64,000 nucleotides of DNA from Isoetes taiwanensis (Eukaryota; Streptophyta; Lycopodiopsida; Isoetales; Isoetaceae): the NCBI GenBank assembly GCA_021234155.1, contig JAJEKV010000292.1, positions 62,001-126,000 of the forward strand, written 5' to 3'. The position numbers and the translations under genes are program-made. Every line of letters starts with the position of its first letter. Within the stretch, counting starts at the first letter, position 1. Of this stretch, positions 42,060 to 53,600 are shown in pieces. Under the pieces are notes generated by a model, which made no database searches, was not told the DNA's origin, and was given only the letters and a program-made list of their open reading frames with translations.

Positions 42060-43010
42060 TAGTTAGGATGAGAGCAACCTTACGGGAAGACAATACAAAC
42101 CACAAGGCGAATAGAAAAGCTATGCAAAAAAAGCGGACTATAATGAATGACATCATCCCCATAGGTAGCCTGACCAAAAATAAGTACCATTGTTGCCAAT
42201 GCATATCAATGTTAGATGGGCCTATACCCCCTTTCCACAAACATATTTTGTAAGTACCCCCTCCGGGTGCAAAGAAAACTAAGACCGGAAGCCTCACCCC
42301 TAAAAGTAAAATCATGAAATCTACAAAACTAATAATAAAACCATTAGAATAAGGATTAAGAACTTCGCCCCCATCAAAACCAAAAACCATCAACCCTTAT
42401 ATATGTCGGATGCCAAACAATCATAATACCAAACTTGAAAGGGAAAAACATGAAATGTAAGTCACGAAAATTACGCATAGCGAAAATAAGAATGCCACCC
42501 TAGGCCCCCATGAGAAGTTAGTCTAGCCAAAATAGAAGAGATACTGAAGGAACTTATAATAGGAAAATGCCTAAAGCAATGAGCCATCCACAACGTTAAA
42601 AACACAAATACAACCACCAAAGAGTTGAGACATAATTGGGAAAAACCGGATGCATGCTAACCTTAGCCTCCCCCCCCAAGTAAGAATCATGAAGTATGCA
42701 AGACTTAATAAGAAACCATCTAAGATAATGATGCAAGAATTTCAACCCCTTAGCACATATGGCGGATGCAAAAAACAACCATAGCACTACTTTGAAAAAG
42801 GAAACATAAAAAGGAATTTAAAGTCTACAAAAAATACACATAAGTGAAATAAGAATGCCACCCGATCCCCCCATGAGAATTTAATCTAGCCATACCTAAA
42901 AATACGATTGGAACTTATAAAAGCCTAAAGCACTAAGCCATCCATAACATTACCAACACAGATAAACAACTAAAGAGTTTAGACATAGCACAAAAAATCA
43001 AATGGGGTTT
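42060..43010. repeat. Degenerate tandem repeat of about 364 bp within the DIRS-like element
   Basis: The block AAATAAGAATGCCACCC... at 42,484 recurs at 42,848 (364 bp later) with shared downstream text (CCCATGAGAA, TAGCCAT/AAGCCATCCA, ACCAAAGAGTT/ACTAAAGAGTT). A weaker earlier unit ends with the same CTTAT...GCGGATGC phrase near 42,385-42,410 and 42,750-42,770. About 2.5 diverged units. Probably an expanded untranslated region between gag and the 5' end. Confidence 0.7.
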
Positions 43011-43048
43011 GCCCCTTATTTCTTAGAACGGCGGATATGCTTGGATTA

Positions 43049-43486
43049 TTACAAAAAACCACAACCCAACCTCAAAGGAATCACGCCAGCCACCCCATGC
43101 CTAACAGGGTATATGGGAAGAAAATGGGGTGGGCAGGCCTTGAGGATGTAAAGAATCTCCTTCAGAGAAAGTGGCTCGAGGGACGAAAGCCCCCATTGTA
43201 GAATGACATCGCCAAGAAAGCGATGGCGATGAGAATCCACGCGCCGAAAAGCCCGAAACACTCGCCGCGCCGAAGGAGACAAGGAGGCATAAAGGTATAA
43301 TGATCGGAAAAACTCGGCTGGCCAGTCGATGTCCTCTCGCTCCCACTGCAAACCGTTCCTCGCAGAGGGGTGAAGCACCTCCAAGTGCTCCGTGTAAAGA
43401 TGATGTCGCGCCATGTCAACCATGGGGGGTGATGAAGGGGTGAGAAAACTCCAATGAGCCCGGATCCAGTAGCACAACAAGGACAA
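43049..43486 (-). other. Open frame in the 5' part of the DIRS-like element
   Basis: A 145-codon frame with LEVLHPSARNGLQWEREDID, FRSLYLYASLSPSARRVF and LSLKEILYILKACPPHF. It is uninterrupted and lies on the sense strand of the element, so it may be a gag N-terminus or accessory protein separated from gag by the tandem repeat. No family recognised. Confidence 0.35.
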
Positions 43487-43499
43487 CCAAAAGCCATAT

Positions 43500-44727
43500 C
43501 GAACAGCAAAGGTTTACTATGAGAGCAGAGAAAGCAAGCCAGGGAAAAAGTAGGAGCAATGCATGAGAGGAGAAAGAAAGGGGCTTAAAAAAGGGTTGGG
43601 CAAAAAACAAACCTAAGACCAAATTTACAATTAAGCTTTCAATAAACATTGGTGAGGATAAATCAACCCAAAACAACCATCCATAAAATAAGCATAATGA
43701 AAACCGACCACAAACCAGCCTAATGCAAGGAACGCCCACCATGCATGCCCAAATTAGACCACTGATAAGCTAAGCCTAAACATAACCATGCATGTAGTGA
43801 AATAATCCAAATAAAAACTCATCTGAAACTAGCCGCAGAGATGGCAAACGAGGAAGAGAGGCTGAATCGACCAGCAGGGAAATCGAAGCAGCGAAAATCG
43901 CCCTGGATCGTCTGCGAGCTCGTCTTTGGGCGGCGGTGAAATAAAACCCCCCACTTATTTGTCGAACTCGCCCCGCCAAGATCGCTTATGATCCTGTCCC
44001 GCTCCTGATCTAGCCAGAGAAATTAGACCTCCCCCCTTTTTCCTTCTTCCGATGCACATGCTTGGACCAATGGTTGAACAATAGGGTCCCTGCGGCTACA
44101 CAAAGAACCCGCTGCCAGGGTCTGCAAATCGACCCTCCTGGGAGAACGGCGAGCATATCTGGGCTGAAGCTGGGGCCTGCCCAGACAAGAATCCCAAGCG
44201 ATGATCAGAGGGGGGAGGCAGGGGCCAAAGGGCTGACCTGAATCGCAACCTGCATGCTAAGATATGCTAAGATGGATTAGATCTCGAACGGGAAAAGCAC
44301 CTGCATGTCCCCAACAAACCATGAAATCTCTTCCCAAAAAACAAAGCATGCTTGTTGCATCAGACAAACTGGACGAACCACCACCATCTCCCAAATGAAC
44401 CTGCATACCTAGCTGAAAACCAAATCCCCAAAGAAACCAGATCCGGAGGGACCCGACCCAATCAATCTGCATGTTGCTTCCTGACAGCCCATCTCATAAA
44501 CCAATCAAAAGAATCATCCTACAACCGCCAACAAGCGGAAAAATACCAACCGAAAAAGGGGCTATACACGTGGAGATGGGCAATTGAGGAGAAGAGGCCA
44601 TACCTTCCGAGTAAGGCGAAAGCGGTGATGAGAAAAACCACCCCAGCTAGCTCTCGAAGAAAAGGATCTCGATCCATGTGAGGAAGAAGCGCTGCTGAGT
44701 AGAACGGCATCGCGTGAAGCGAATCTT
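43500..44727. other. 5' untranslated region of the DIRS-like element
   Basis: Between the 5' direct repeat and the first open frame. Short frames in both directions without domains. The minus strand carries several T-rich/AG sites, so introns are possible but not assignable. Confidence 0.4.
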
Positions 44728-44874
44728 TGAGGAGGGAGTCAAAGGCAAAGATGGAGAACTGCTGCTGCTGTGAGAAGAACGCCGATAACCTGCTACAACT
44801 GGAATGACGTCTCATATAGCAGCTCGCCCCTTCCCAGAATGCCGATCCGACGGCTCGGATCGATGCCATTATTG
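44728..44874 (-). repeat. DIRS 5' terminal direct repeat (A1)
   Basis: 147 bp matching 37,540-37,686. Similarity begins abruptly at AATAATGGCATCGATCCGAGCC-type sequence (sense strand), which marks the likely 5' end of the element at about 44,874. No flanking target duplication is expected for recombinase-mediated integration and none is seen. Confidence 0.88.
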
Positions 44875-47139
44875 TTTTCATCTTTTCTCTTTGTTCTTCC
44901 GTCTCAAGATGAGAACTTAATTGCCCCGAGATATTTTCTTTGTTTCATCTATTCATTCGCCCATTCCGAGGCTGAAGAGTGAGCTGAAGGTAGGACTTAA
45001 GCCCCGCTAAGTTTTGGAATAATTGGTCAGGAGATCTCATATATTTTCTCAAAGAAAGACTTTTGGAGGCATGGCTAGGCGGGTTTGGGTCTGATCCTCA
45101 TGCAAATGTCTTCAATTTGGTCATCTCAGGGGTAATGTATTATCTTTGATGATTCATTTGACGTTGAGAATATTTAAAATCTTAGTGTGTAGTCTCAAGG
45201 GATTGGGATGGTGTTAGAGTCAGCAGAGAAGGCCCGGCTGGTGCTTGCATATTATAAAACATCGATTGATATAATCTCGAGGAGAAGATTACACTTTGGC
45301 GGGGAGATATGGATGATGCACACATTTAATTTAATGGCAACATGCGCCACATCTTGCAACTACCATCAAGGTGCGAGAAGGGAGTTTACTTACCTTTCTT
45401 GGTACGTAGAATCTGCTGTTATAAACACACGGAACAAAAAAAGCGATGGTAAGCATGCTCCAACTCATTCCTCGTATTTCATTCTAAAGCCGGAGGAAAA
45501 TCCAAGGAAGAGGATGGAAGGAGAGACCACGCGCACATGATGCGGAGTACTCTTCTTCAACATTCATGATATTGCATCAAAATTTTGGTGCTTCAAAATG
45601 CCTCGAAGTTATGTTTGGATAATTAGGAGTGGTTATCAGATTGACTTCTCTTGGTTGTGGAGGATGCCACCTATGTTCTAGGATTACAAATCAATCTGCA
45701 TCTCACAGTTTGATAAGATAAACCTATCTGCATCTTACAGTTCAATAAGCTAAATCTGTATATTCTAGAAGAGAGTGAATCATGTTAACTTTTAGTACAA
45801 GGCCATATTTGCAGGTGGTGCTTAATGTATCTTTCATTGGTCACGTATACATCCATTTTGAGGAGAATGAATTGAGTTTTGTTAGTACTGTTGAATGGTC
45901 CTTTGTACTGCCTGTGCATAATTATGTATCTGGATATGCAAGGAAAGAGTAGAATATCATGTTGACATCACATGGAATGTCTTCGCAGCGGTATATTTCT
46001 ATCAAATATAGCCTAAAAGAGGAACTTGAAGTATAGGCCATATGTGACTGCAATACTAAGTTCTGATTAATTACATGAAGTATAGGCCATATGTGACTGC
46101 AATACTAAGTTCTGATTAATTACATGGCAAAAATCATTAGCATTTAGATGTTAGTTTACGCGGTTTACATGTTTGGTGTGGTAAACATGTTAGGTTAGGT
46201 GCCACAATCGGTTGGCACCACGGGGGCATATTCACAGGGGGTTACTCGGCAACAGAGTCATTTGTCGGATGGGGATATTTGCCCTTTATTCCAAGATCTG
46301 GACCGTACATAGCGATCCTCGTTTGTGGGGTATGCATGTACAAGTTTTTGTATACTGTATATTGAGGTTTACAAAATACTATAAGGTTTGAGAGAATGTA
46401 CTTAATGGTGTTAATTTTATACATGTATTGTGAATATATTTTTGGGGCTCTCGCTGCCCTAACTAAAGCAAACATAGGTAGACCTTATGGACCTAAATAT
46501 TAATTACTAACACAATAACATGAAGACAAACAAATTATTTCCATGGCAAAGGGACTCAATTGATGATTGCATGTATGCATTCTTATATACATGGCATTCA
46601 AGTGTTACCCATTTTTCCAAAAAAATTGAATAAAAGTGCTTAACAATTTTTTGCCACAAGTCAAAAATTTTGCTCTATCATAAACCAGCATGCAATGAAG
46701 GGGATTTGAACCCCCTGCCAGAGTAGGCAGAACCAAAGCACTTCCAAATTTGCACACATTTCCTACACCTTCAAATGTGGGCTTACAGAGAACCATGTTT
46801 TGCCTAATGAACTCCAGCCAGCAATCCACATGAGTGCCTGCCAAAACCAGCAAACAAGGAGCTCAAATATCTCAGGAAAGGTCGCACTTCATTTCAGATT
46901 TGTTAAACATGGCATCATGGCCGAACACAAACCACAAACCTGGAACCATTATGGAGCCAACATTTCACATGAAACTTGTACTTCCCATCTACAATCTACA
47001 ATCAATTAAAAGTTGCAGCATACCACAACAGCAATTATCGTACAAGAACCATTACTTAGTCTTGTATCCGAACACTGAACCATAAAATGTGACGTCTGTT
47101 TCAATTTATCCAAGTCAAACATATACATTTCAGCAATCC
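44875..47139. other. Intergenic DNA
   Basis: An isolated 110-codon plus-strand frame (45,208-45,540) shows no domain. A 49-bp unit (GAAGTATAGGCCATATGTGA...) is tandemly duplicated at 46,028-46,076 and 46,077-46,125. Nothing else supported. Confidence 0.45.
46028..46125. repeat. 49-bp tandem duplication
   Basis: Two adjacent, essentially identical units, offset exactly 49 bp. A recent slippage or repair duplication in non-coding DNA. Confidence 0.9.
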
Positions 47140-47790
47140 ATACCTGTAATATCCTTGCCTTTCATATGTGCCTGCCCTGGGTTAGGGCAAGAATGCTAAT
47201 GCATGCATCAAGAATACTGATAAGAGTAATGTCGTCAGGGGGAATGCCAATAAATTCCATTTGCTGATATAAAGTTAGTGCGTCTCGGCAACAATTATTT
47301 TCAGTATAGACACTAATCAATGTGGTCCATGCAATCACATCCCTATTGGTAATTGTATTCAATATATGGTGTGCATCCTGCACAGATTTACAGTGCCCAT
47401 ACATCTTCATTAGGGCAGTGTTCAAGACCGAATCAGAGTGAAACCTACTAAGCAAAATGCGGGAATGAAGCAGCCTGCTATGTGCAAGGACTCCAAGGCC
47501 AGCACAGGCATCACATACTTTGAGAAAGCTAACTTTATCTGGTGTCAATTGTAGCTGCATTTCCTCAAAAGAATAGATTCGACCTTTACAAGACCCACAC
47601 TACATAGATGCTCCAATCATTATTGTCCAACTATAAACATTCTTGTCCTTCAATTTTTCAAATATAGCTTTGTGCATCTTGCAAGTCAAGACTTACCATA
47701 CATCTCTATGAGAAGGTTAGCCGGGGAAAGACATTCTTTACCGCCCATTTTTGGCAATGCATTCATGAATCGTCTACCCTCATCCGTCTA
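47140..47790 (-). pseudogene. Pentatricopeptide-repeat (PPR) protein fragment
   Basis: PPR proteins bind organelle RNA for editing, splicing or stability. Readable repeats on the minus strand are LLIEMYGKS and IFEKLKDKNVYSWTIMIGAS in one frame before 47,590. Then the open frame 47,560-47,162 has TPDKVSFLKVCDACAGLG, SVLNTALMKMYGHCKSVQDA, NRDVIAWTTLISVYTENN and PPDDITLISILDACISILAL. The P-L-S type motifs and the length of about four repeats show an internal piece of a PLS-class protein. There is no start, no E/DYW end, and stops and frameshifts upstream. It is a fragment or retro-inserted piece. Confidence 0.75.
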
Positions 47791-50700
47791 CTACTTTTTT
47801 TTTTCGACACTTTGGAGACATACACGGTTGGAGATGGCACCCAAAGGACTCATGGAACTTTCACAGATAGCAAAACCTTCACGTACTTGCTCCACCGCCC
47901 GCATTTGAGAGTAATAATAGAGCCTGGAGAGGAATTACAAGCAAATAATGAGCACGAAAGAACTTGCGGAAGAAACTCTGTTGCAACAAACGCCTCAAAG
48001 CGAGAATGTCACCGGCCGCAACATTTCCCCAACCATCCAACAGCCCGATCGTGCCAACAACGACCCCAACAGAGAGACAGATGAATTGGCAGCCTTTTTG
48101 TTGCCCTAAAATAGAGGCGGGCCGATGTTTGCATGGGATGATGTCTACATACCTAACTAGACCATTAGAAATTTGATGAAAAAAAAGAGGAACCAAAGGA
48201 AAATATGGTGCGCACTCTATTTGTACTGATTAGTAGACCTCATGGAATACGCCCTTCAAATCATAGTAAAACCATAGGAAAAAACGTACAAAACTAGAAA
48301 CAAAACCCCATGTTATAATGCTACATATTGGTGACGTAGGTAAACATTACATTTTGTTATATTTAGTGTGAACACTCATCCTATATAATGCGTGTTGTGC
48401 TTGCTTGCCAAACCAATTTTATGCTTACTCCATGCTTTTTAGATTGTTGTATGATGTTATAATTGCTTATAGTATAATTGTTGAACGAGAATAAACAATA
48501 ACAACATATAAGGTACATGGGACATAAAAGAATTTCAATTAGCTAGGCCTCCTCTGACGCTTGCCCACCTGGCATAGGATCACTTGCATGCAATCTTTTC
48601 CTCGCTTACTAGGATGCCATAATACAGTAGAATTTAACCAGCACTACAATCCTCAAGTCCTAAGTAGCATGTCATTCAAGATGATAGCTAAAATCTATGC
48701 CGAACGACAGACACTGGAAGTCGCATGGCAAATGGGAATCATTTCACACCTTGCAATTTGCAATCATGGAGCAGGGAGGATAAGATTGCCCAGGTTGAAA
48801 TAATACCAAAAAATTGGTCTCGAATTTTGGAATCACGAAAATATTTTCTGGCCACCAAGCCACCAACAATATTAGGAAATCACCCTAAAAGAGAAAACCA
48901 AAAAATCCCAAATCAAAAAACCCTCCAAGTGTTATCTAAAGTAGTTATTACAACCCAACAATGCCAGGCATATTCTTATCATATCTCTAAAATCCACTTC
49001 TTTCTAGCAAAAGATGTATCATTGTTCGAGCATGTTTCAAATCATGCCAAAACATTTGCTCCATATATTACGCATATCTTGGTATGCAAGTTTTAAGTTG
49101 CTTCACACATTCACACATTTTTTGTATGACATTTCTATTCATTTCATACCATGATCCATTTCACTGTGTATCTAGAGATCAATTCTTTGGCATTTGTATT
49201 ACATAATAAAACAACACAAAAACACACAATAATGCCCCTCACACACACATTCACAAAAACTACCATATTCTTTAGTCTAACGAACAATCAAACAACCACC
49301 CTTGCAATATTGTAGCAAAGCCCAAGCAGCGCAGGCACCATAACTAGTATTGTTTAAGTAGTAGTCACCATTGACGAAATCATGACAAATTATTTGAACT
49401 CTTATGCATGTAAATTTTTGTACAAAAACTTGCCTCAATGGCAAAAGCTTCAAATGTTACTTATAGCAAACGTAGATGTAGCCATCTTTAGGAAACCTGC
49501 TTATGAAGTACCAATGATTTCAACTAAAAATGTGCATATCAATTCACAATATTCAAAGCAAATTAGAGATGGAAAGCAAACACAAATGCAAGCACAATAT
49601 CAAAGCAACTCATCTATTATCTAGCCAATCTCATCTGTGTAAAATCTTCCATCATAGACATCATATATAAAATCTGGACGGGCCTATATTACCTGTCAGA
49701 AAAGGCAAAGCACATGAGCAAAAAATCCAATCTTTGTAATTGTATTATGGACCAAATCTCTAAGCCATCTCTAAAAGCAATATCTAACCTAGTATATAGT
49801 TTCAATATGAAGGTATGCCCATCAGAAAGGAAATTGTAAAAACTGTTGCTAGAAGTAGTAATATGTGGACATATGCTAGATGTCTCTTTTGCATGTTTGT
49901 ATCCCGATAATACTCTTGGATAAAAGGCAAGATCTTTATTATTTGATAGTTCAGCCTTCTTCAAGGTATATCTTTAAGTCACAGTGACTTTATGTAGGCA
50001 TATCGTGTATATTGATCTAATCCTTTTGAGAAAACCACTTAGAGTCTATATAACACCGACCAAATCTCTAGTAAACCACAACAATTATAGATTTGCAACA
50101 ACGGATACAATACCATTTTAGATTCTCTAAAGAACTATGAGAGTCTAAACCAGGCTTCATATTAGTATATATCACGTCCATAAAGACAAATATGTCTTAC
50201 GTGCACAATAGAAACAGATAAGAAAGGCAAAGCAAGCTAACTTTAATCTTACTTGAAATCTTCTCCAGTCCTCCATAATGGCAAGTTGCGTAAGCACCAT
50301 ATACATGATGATCTCATATGCCTAAACCATATCTGCATCTTCACAAATCAAATGATGTGCAAGATGGCAAAGCAAACAATCGCAAAGGTAGGTGCAGTCT
50401 ACTCCTGTCTGTGCATTAAGTTGTACCTTAAAATATTCTTGAATTTTATGGGGATTCAATTCCGTCCTTGGATATCCATACCCGGCATTGTCATATCATG
50501 TCCTTGGCATTAGATTAATCAAAATTCTTAGCAAGCTTAGAAGTTGAGATATGGATTCTGCATTCGATTACGAAACAACCTTTGACCTGCAATCGTGGAA
50601 TATGCATGCTGGGAATCGAAAAGGGCAAAAAATTGATATGCCCGAGATTAGAAAGGGGAAAATTGGAATCACTAATCCTAGAAAAAAAATTCCATATTTG

Positions 50701-51170
50701 TAGAAACTGGAATTTTTTCCGGCAGCAAAAAGCCCCAAAACCTTAAGAAAATCAGCTAGGACACAATATAAAAAAAGTTTTTCTTCAGACCACTCCAAAT
50801 TAACAAGACTGATACGGAAAATAATTTATGTAGATACTCTATGACATAATTTATCAACTAGTGTAATCTGATCTCCATGGAATTCCATATTATGGTCAAG
50901 ATTAAAAAATCATCCTTGGGCGCTCATTTGGGCAGGGATGTGAATCGTGGAAAGTGGTTATCCTCCGATCATGATCCTGGACGTTGCCAGATCAGTAAGT
51001 CCTCACCCTAAAAACAAGGTTCGAAATTTTATGAAAAGTCCTTTTAGTTTTGAGATAAATAGAACATCTCAAATTTCAACAAGATGTGTCCAATCCAATA
51101 CAAAGATAGTAGGACAAAGTTCAATTTCCTTAAAACAAATAGTAGAATAAATTGAGAAGGATTGGGAATG
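47791..51170. other. AT-rich intergenic DNA
   Basis: Frames up to 123 codons occur on both strands without recognisable domains. No strong repeats. I see no RNA gene. Confidence 0.4.
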
Positions 51171-51219
51171 TAAATTGTGTAAAACAATGTCAAATTTCTG
51201 GAACCAAGTCCTGGAGGCT

Positions 51220-51481
51220 TGCTTGAGCCTATAAAGTGCTTTATGTAGCTGACATACATGATCAGATGATCTTGGTGCTCAAAACCAGGAGGTTGCCTCA
51301 TGAAAATCAGTTCGTGAAGCTCGCCATGGAGGAAAGCGGTCTGCACATCAAGCTGAAGAACCTCCCAATCGTTTTTAGCTGCAAGAGCAAGAATTGTGCA
51401 AAGACTAGTCATATGAATGACTGGAGAATAAGTTTCATCAAAATCCAAACCATGTACTTGTGTAAAACCCTTGGCTACCAA
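51220..51481 (-). pseudogene. Copia reverse transcriptase, N-terminal part
   Basis: VAKGFTQVHGLDFDETYSPV, TILALAAKNDWEVLQLDVQT and AFLHGELHELIFMRQPPGF are classic Copia RT blocks including motif A Asp (LDVqtAFL). The frame is lost in the following ALYGLKQaPR region, and the YVDD half is absent. Confidence 0.85.
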
Positions 51482-51889
51482 TCGGGACTTGTACCTCTCA
51501 AGGCTTCCATCACCCTGGAATTTCTTAGAAAAGACCCATTTACAGTCAACAATATTGTGTCCAATGGGGGGACAAGAGTCCAGACCTGTTTCCAGCCTGT
51601 TTCCAGTGATTAACTTCGGATCATTGAATGGCTCCGTATATAGTGGAATGTGTGGAAGAGGTGGCTAAACAGACCCATTGAATTAGACTGGCCTTAGCAC
51701 TAAGAAGAAGCACTTGCTGGGTGTTCTTAGTCGTTCAGATCTGTGGAGGGGCATGATGGGTAGATCAGAAACATCAAGTGGATTTTCAATGGGCAAAGGA
51801 TCAGAAGTAGAAGTAGAAGATGATGCAAAAGTTTCAAGGGAATGGGCAGACTACACAGAAGAGTGCAAATGGGCTAGGCGGACAGCTTC

Positions 51890-52480
51890 TTGATCAATCA
51901 AAGAGATGGATGGATCAGACACAAGCCTCTCTGCAAGAATAAAATTGACATCAAGATCAGATCAGCATATGCAGAAGCTAGGGAGGATTCATCAAAATGG
52001 ACATCAATGGATACATAGACACGGTTGGAAAGGGGATCCCAACATCTGTAGCCTCTGTGCTTGCTAGAGTAGCCAATGAATCTACATTTGATGCTTTTAT
52101 CATCAAATTTAGACATGATATCTTTTGGAACCTAGATGTACATAGTACTACCAAAAACTCGAAGTTGTGATAAACCAGGCTTGGAGCCAAACCAAACCTC
52201 ATGAGGTGTCGACCTAGGTACTGCTACTGTGGGAAGGAGATTTTGGACATGAACAGCCACTGCAATGGCATTTTTTCAAAAACTTTTGGCCAATTGAGCC
52301 CGAACAAGTAAATTTTTTGTTGCTTACACATAGAGTCCAGTTCTTCCTCTCAGCCATTTTGTTTTGTTGCGGAGTATAGCGGGTGGTAAATTGCCTATGA
52401 ATGCCTGCATCTGCACATGTATTGTGAAAAAGTGAGCCCAAATACTCGCCTCCACCATCAGTGCGAAGGCATTTGATGTG
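51890..52480 (-). pseudogene. Copia integrase, C-terminal half and linker
   Basis: RTDGGGEYLGS (about 52,477-52,437, second catalytic Asp) and GIHRQFTTRYTPQQNKMAER precede a broken stretch. The conserved KCRFIGYSSKHRGYRCWDP and RVYVSIDVHFDES follow (52,090-51,980), the linker between integrase and RT in Copia. Confidence 0.8.
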
Positions 52481-52516
52481 CCTGCTAGTCTGTATTTCTA
52501 CTAAGGCTTTGAATAG

Positions 52517-53294
52517 TCAAAAGCCATCAAGAGTCTGGTTACAAGTTCTCAAGAAATAAATATTGGTTCTTCTACTATGGTCATCGATGAAAGAGATGTG
52601 GTATCGATTTCCATTTCGGTTTTGAACTTTTATGGAGCCACAGATATCAGAGTGGACCAAATCAAGGAGGGCTGGGGATCGATGGCCAACTGCAGCAAAG
52701 GATCTTCTGGAATGCTTGTCAAGCATGCAGCCATGGCAAGTGTCTAATTCTCCATGGGGTAAGGGATCAAGACCAATTAACCAGATTACCGTGATGCAAA
52801 GCTTTACGAGCGCGAGAATTGACATGAGCAAGGCGATGATGCCATAATAGAAGGAAACCATTGGAGTCATTGATCAAAAAGGCTTCCAGATCATTGGGTA
52901 TTTTCATCTCATAAATGTTTCCTGACCTATAGCCACGAGCAAAAGGGGTGCTAGAAATAGAGGTGTCATTGGAATAGAAAAGCACTGATTCAGAAGTAAA
53001 TACTACAATCATGCCAGCATCTATAATTCGAGCCACAGAAAAGAGGTTTTCTCGGAAGGCAGGAACCAAAGAGCATCGTGGACAGGGCGAGAATCTACAT
53101 GCAGCATGGGAAGATTGAAAGTGCCTTTTGCCTGATGGCCATTTCTGCATTTGAACCCAGTTGCAAGAGATAGGAACACAGTTAATTAGAAAATGAGCAT
53201 CTTTTACCATAATAGAAGTGCAGGCTGAATCGATCGTAAAGGTAGAAGTTTGTTGAACATGCAGTGCTTCAGAGATGCAAGCTTCCTCAATCAT
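52517..53294 (-). pseudogene. Copia protease and integrase N-terminal half
   Basis: FTIDSACTSIMVKDAHF is the protease active-site region with the catalytic Asp but Ala-Cys in place of Gly-Ala. LLWHHRLAHVNSRARKALH and CHGCMLDKHSRRSF form the zinc-binding HHCC. LLDLVHSDICGSIKVQNRNG and YHISFIDDHSRRTNIYFL carry the first catalytic Asp and the following strand. Two frames overlap at 52,767-52,870. Confidence 0.85.
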
Positions 53295-53572
53295 ACAACT
53301 TTCTTCTTTGAGAGTGAGAGCTTCAACGACTTGAGCAGATTCTTTTGGAGTTGGAGTTTTGGAGCTTGAGTGGAGGAAAACTGAGGCTTACTATGACACC
53401 TCTTAGCTTGATGCCTATATCCCTTGTAGTTCCGGCATTGATCACATTGAAGGCGAGTACGAGTACGATCTTTTGTATATTGTGGCGGTGGCTCATAGTT
53501 GGGCTTCCCTTTTGCTTGAGTATAACATGCATGTTCTGGCCTTGCACGATCTCCCCTCTCCTTATGCATCAA
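53291..53572 (-). pseudogene. Copia gag C-terminal, zinc-knuckle region
   Basis: A 93-codon frame with CDQCRNYKGYRHQAKRC, a variant CCHC knuckle with a lengthened C..C-to-H spacing. It is rich in Lys/Gln. Directly precedes the protease frame with a 4-base overlap, as in the polyprotein. Confidence 0.65.
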
Positions 53573-53600
53573 GGAGAGTTTAAATGGCTTTTCATTATTG

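Larger units (their letters stand above)
37540..44874 (-). mobile_element. DIRS-like tyrosine-recombinase retrotransposon
   Basis: The minus strand encodes, in order, a Ser/Pro-rich gag-like protein, reverse transcriptase, RNase H, a Dam-methylase-like block and a tyrosine recombinase. It has no integrase and no LTR. The coding region is enclosed by 147-bp direct repeats (A1 44,728-44,874; A2 37,540-37,686). This is the gene order of DIRS/PAT elements, which integrate via the recombinase from a circular intermediate. Direct rather than inverted terminal repeats recall the PAT/Ngaro arrangement. The true 3' end may lie further left (beyond 37,540), because split-repeat elements carry an extra block after A2. 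Several frameshifts suggest an inactive copy. Confidence 0.85.
51180..53600 (-). mobile_element. Copia LTR retrotransposon, truncated
   Basis: The minus strand carries, from 53,572 downward, a gag zinc-knuckle region (CDQCRNYKGYRHQAKRC) and protease-like DSACTSIMV where D.GAs.h is expected. The integrase HHCC region (LWHHRLAHVN, CHGCMLDKH) and core follow. The first third of RT ends the fragment near 51,180. This gag-PR-IN-RT order is diagnostic for Copia. The RT catalytic core, RNase H and both LTRs were not found, so it is a fragment. Confidence 0.85.

Noticed and set aside
51236..51613. 125-codon plus-strand frame
   Set aside because: Antisense shadow of the Copia RT segment.
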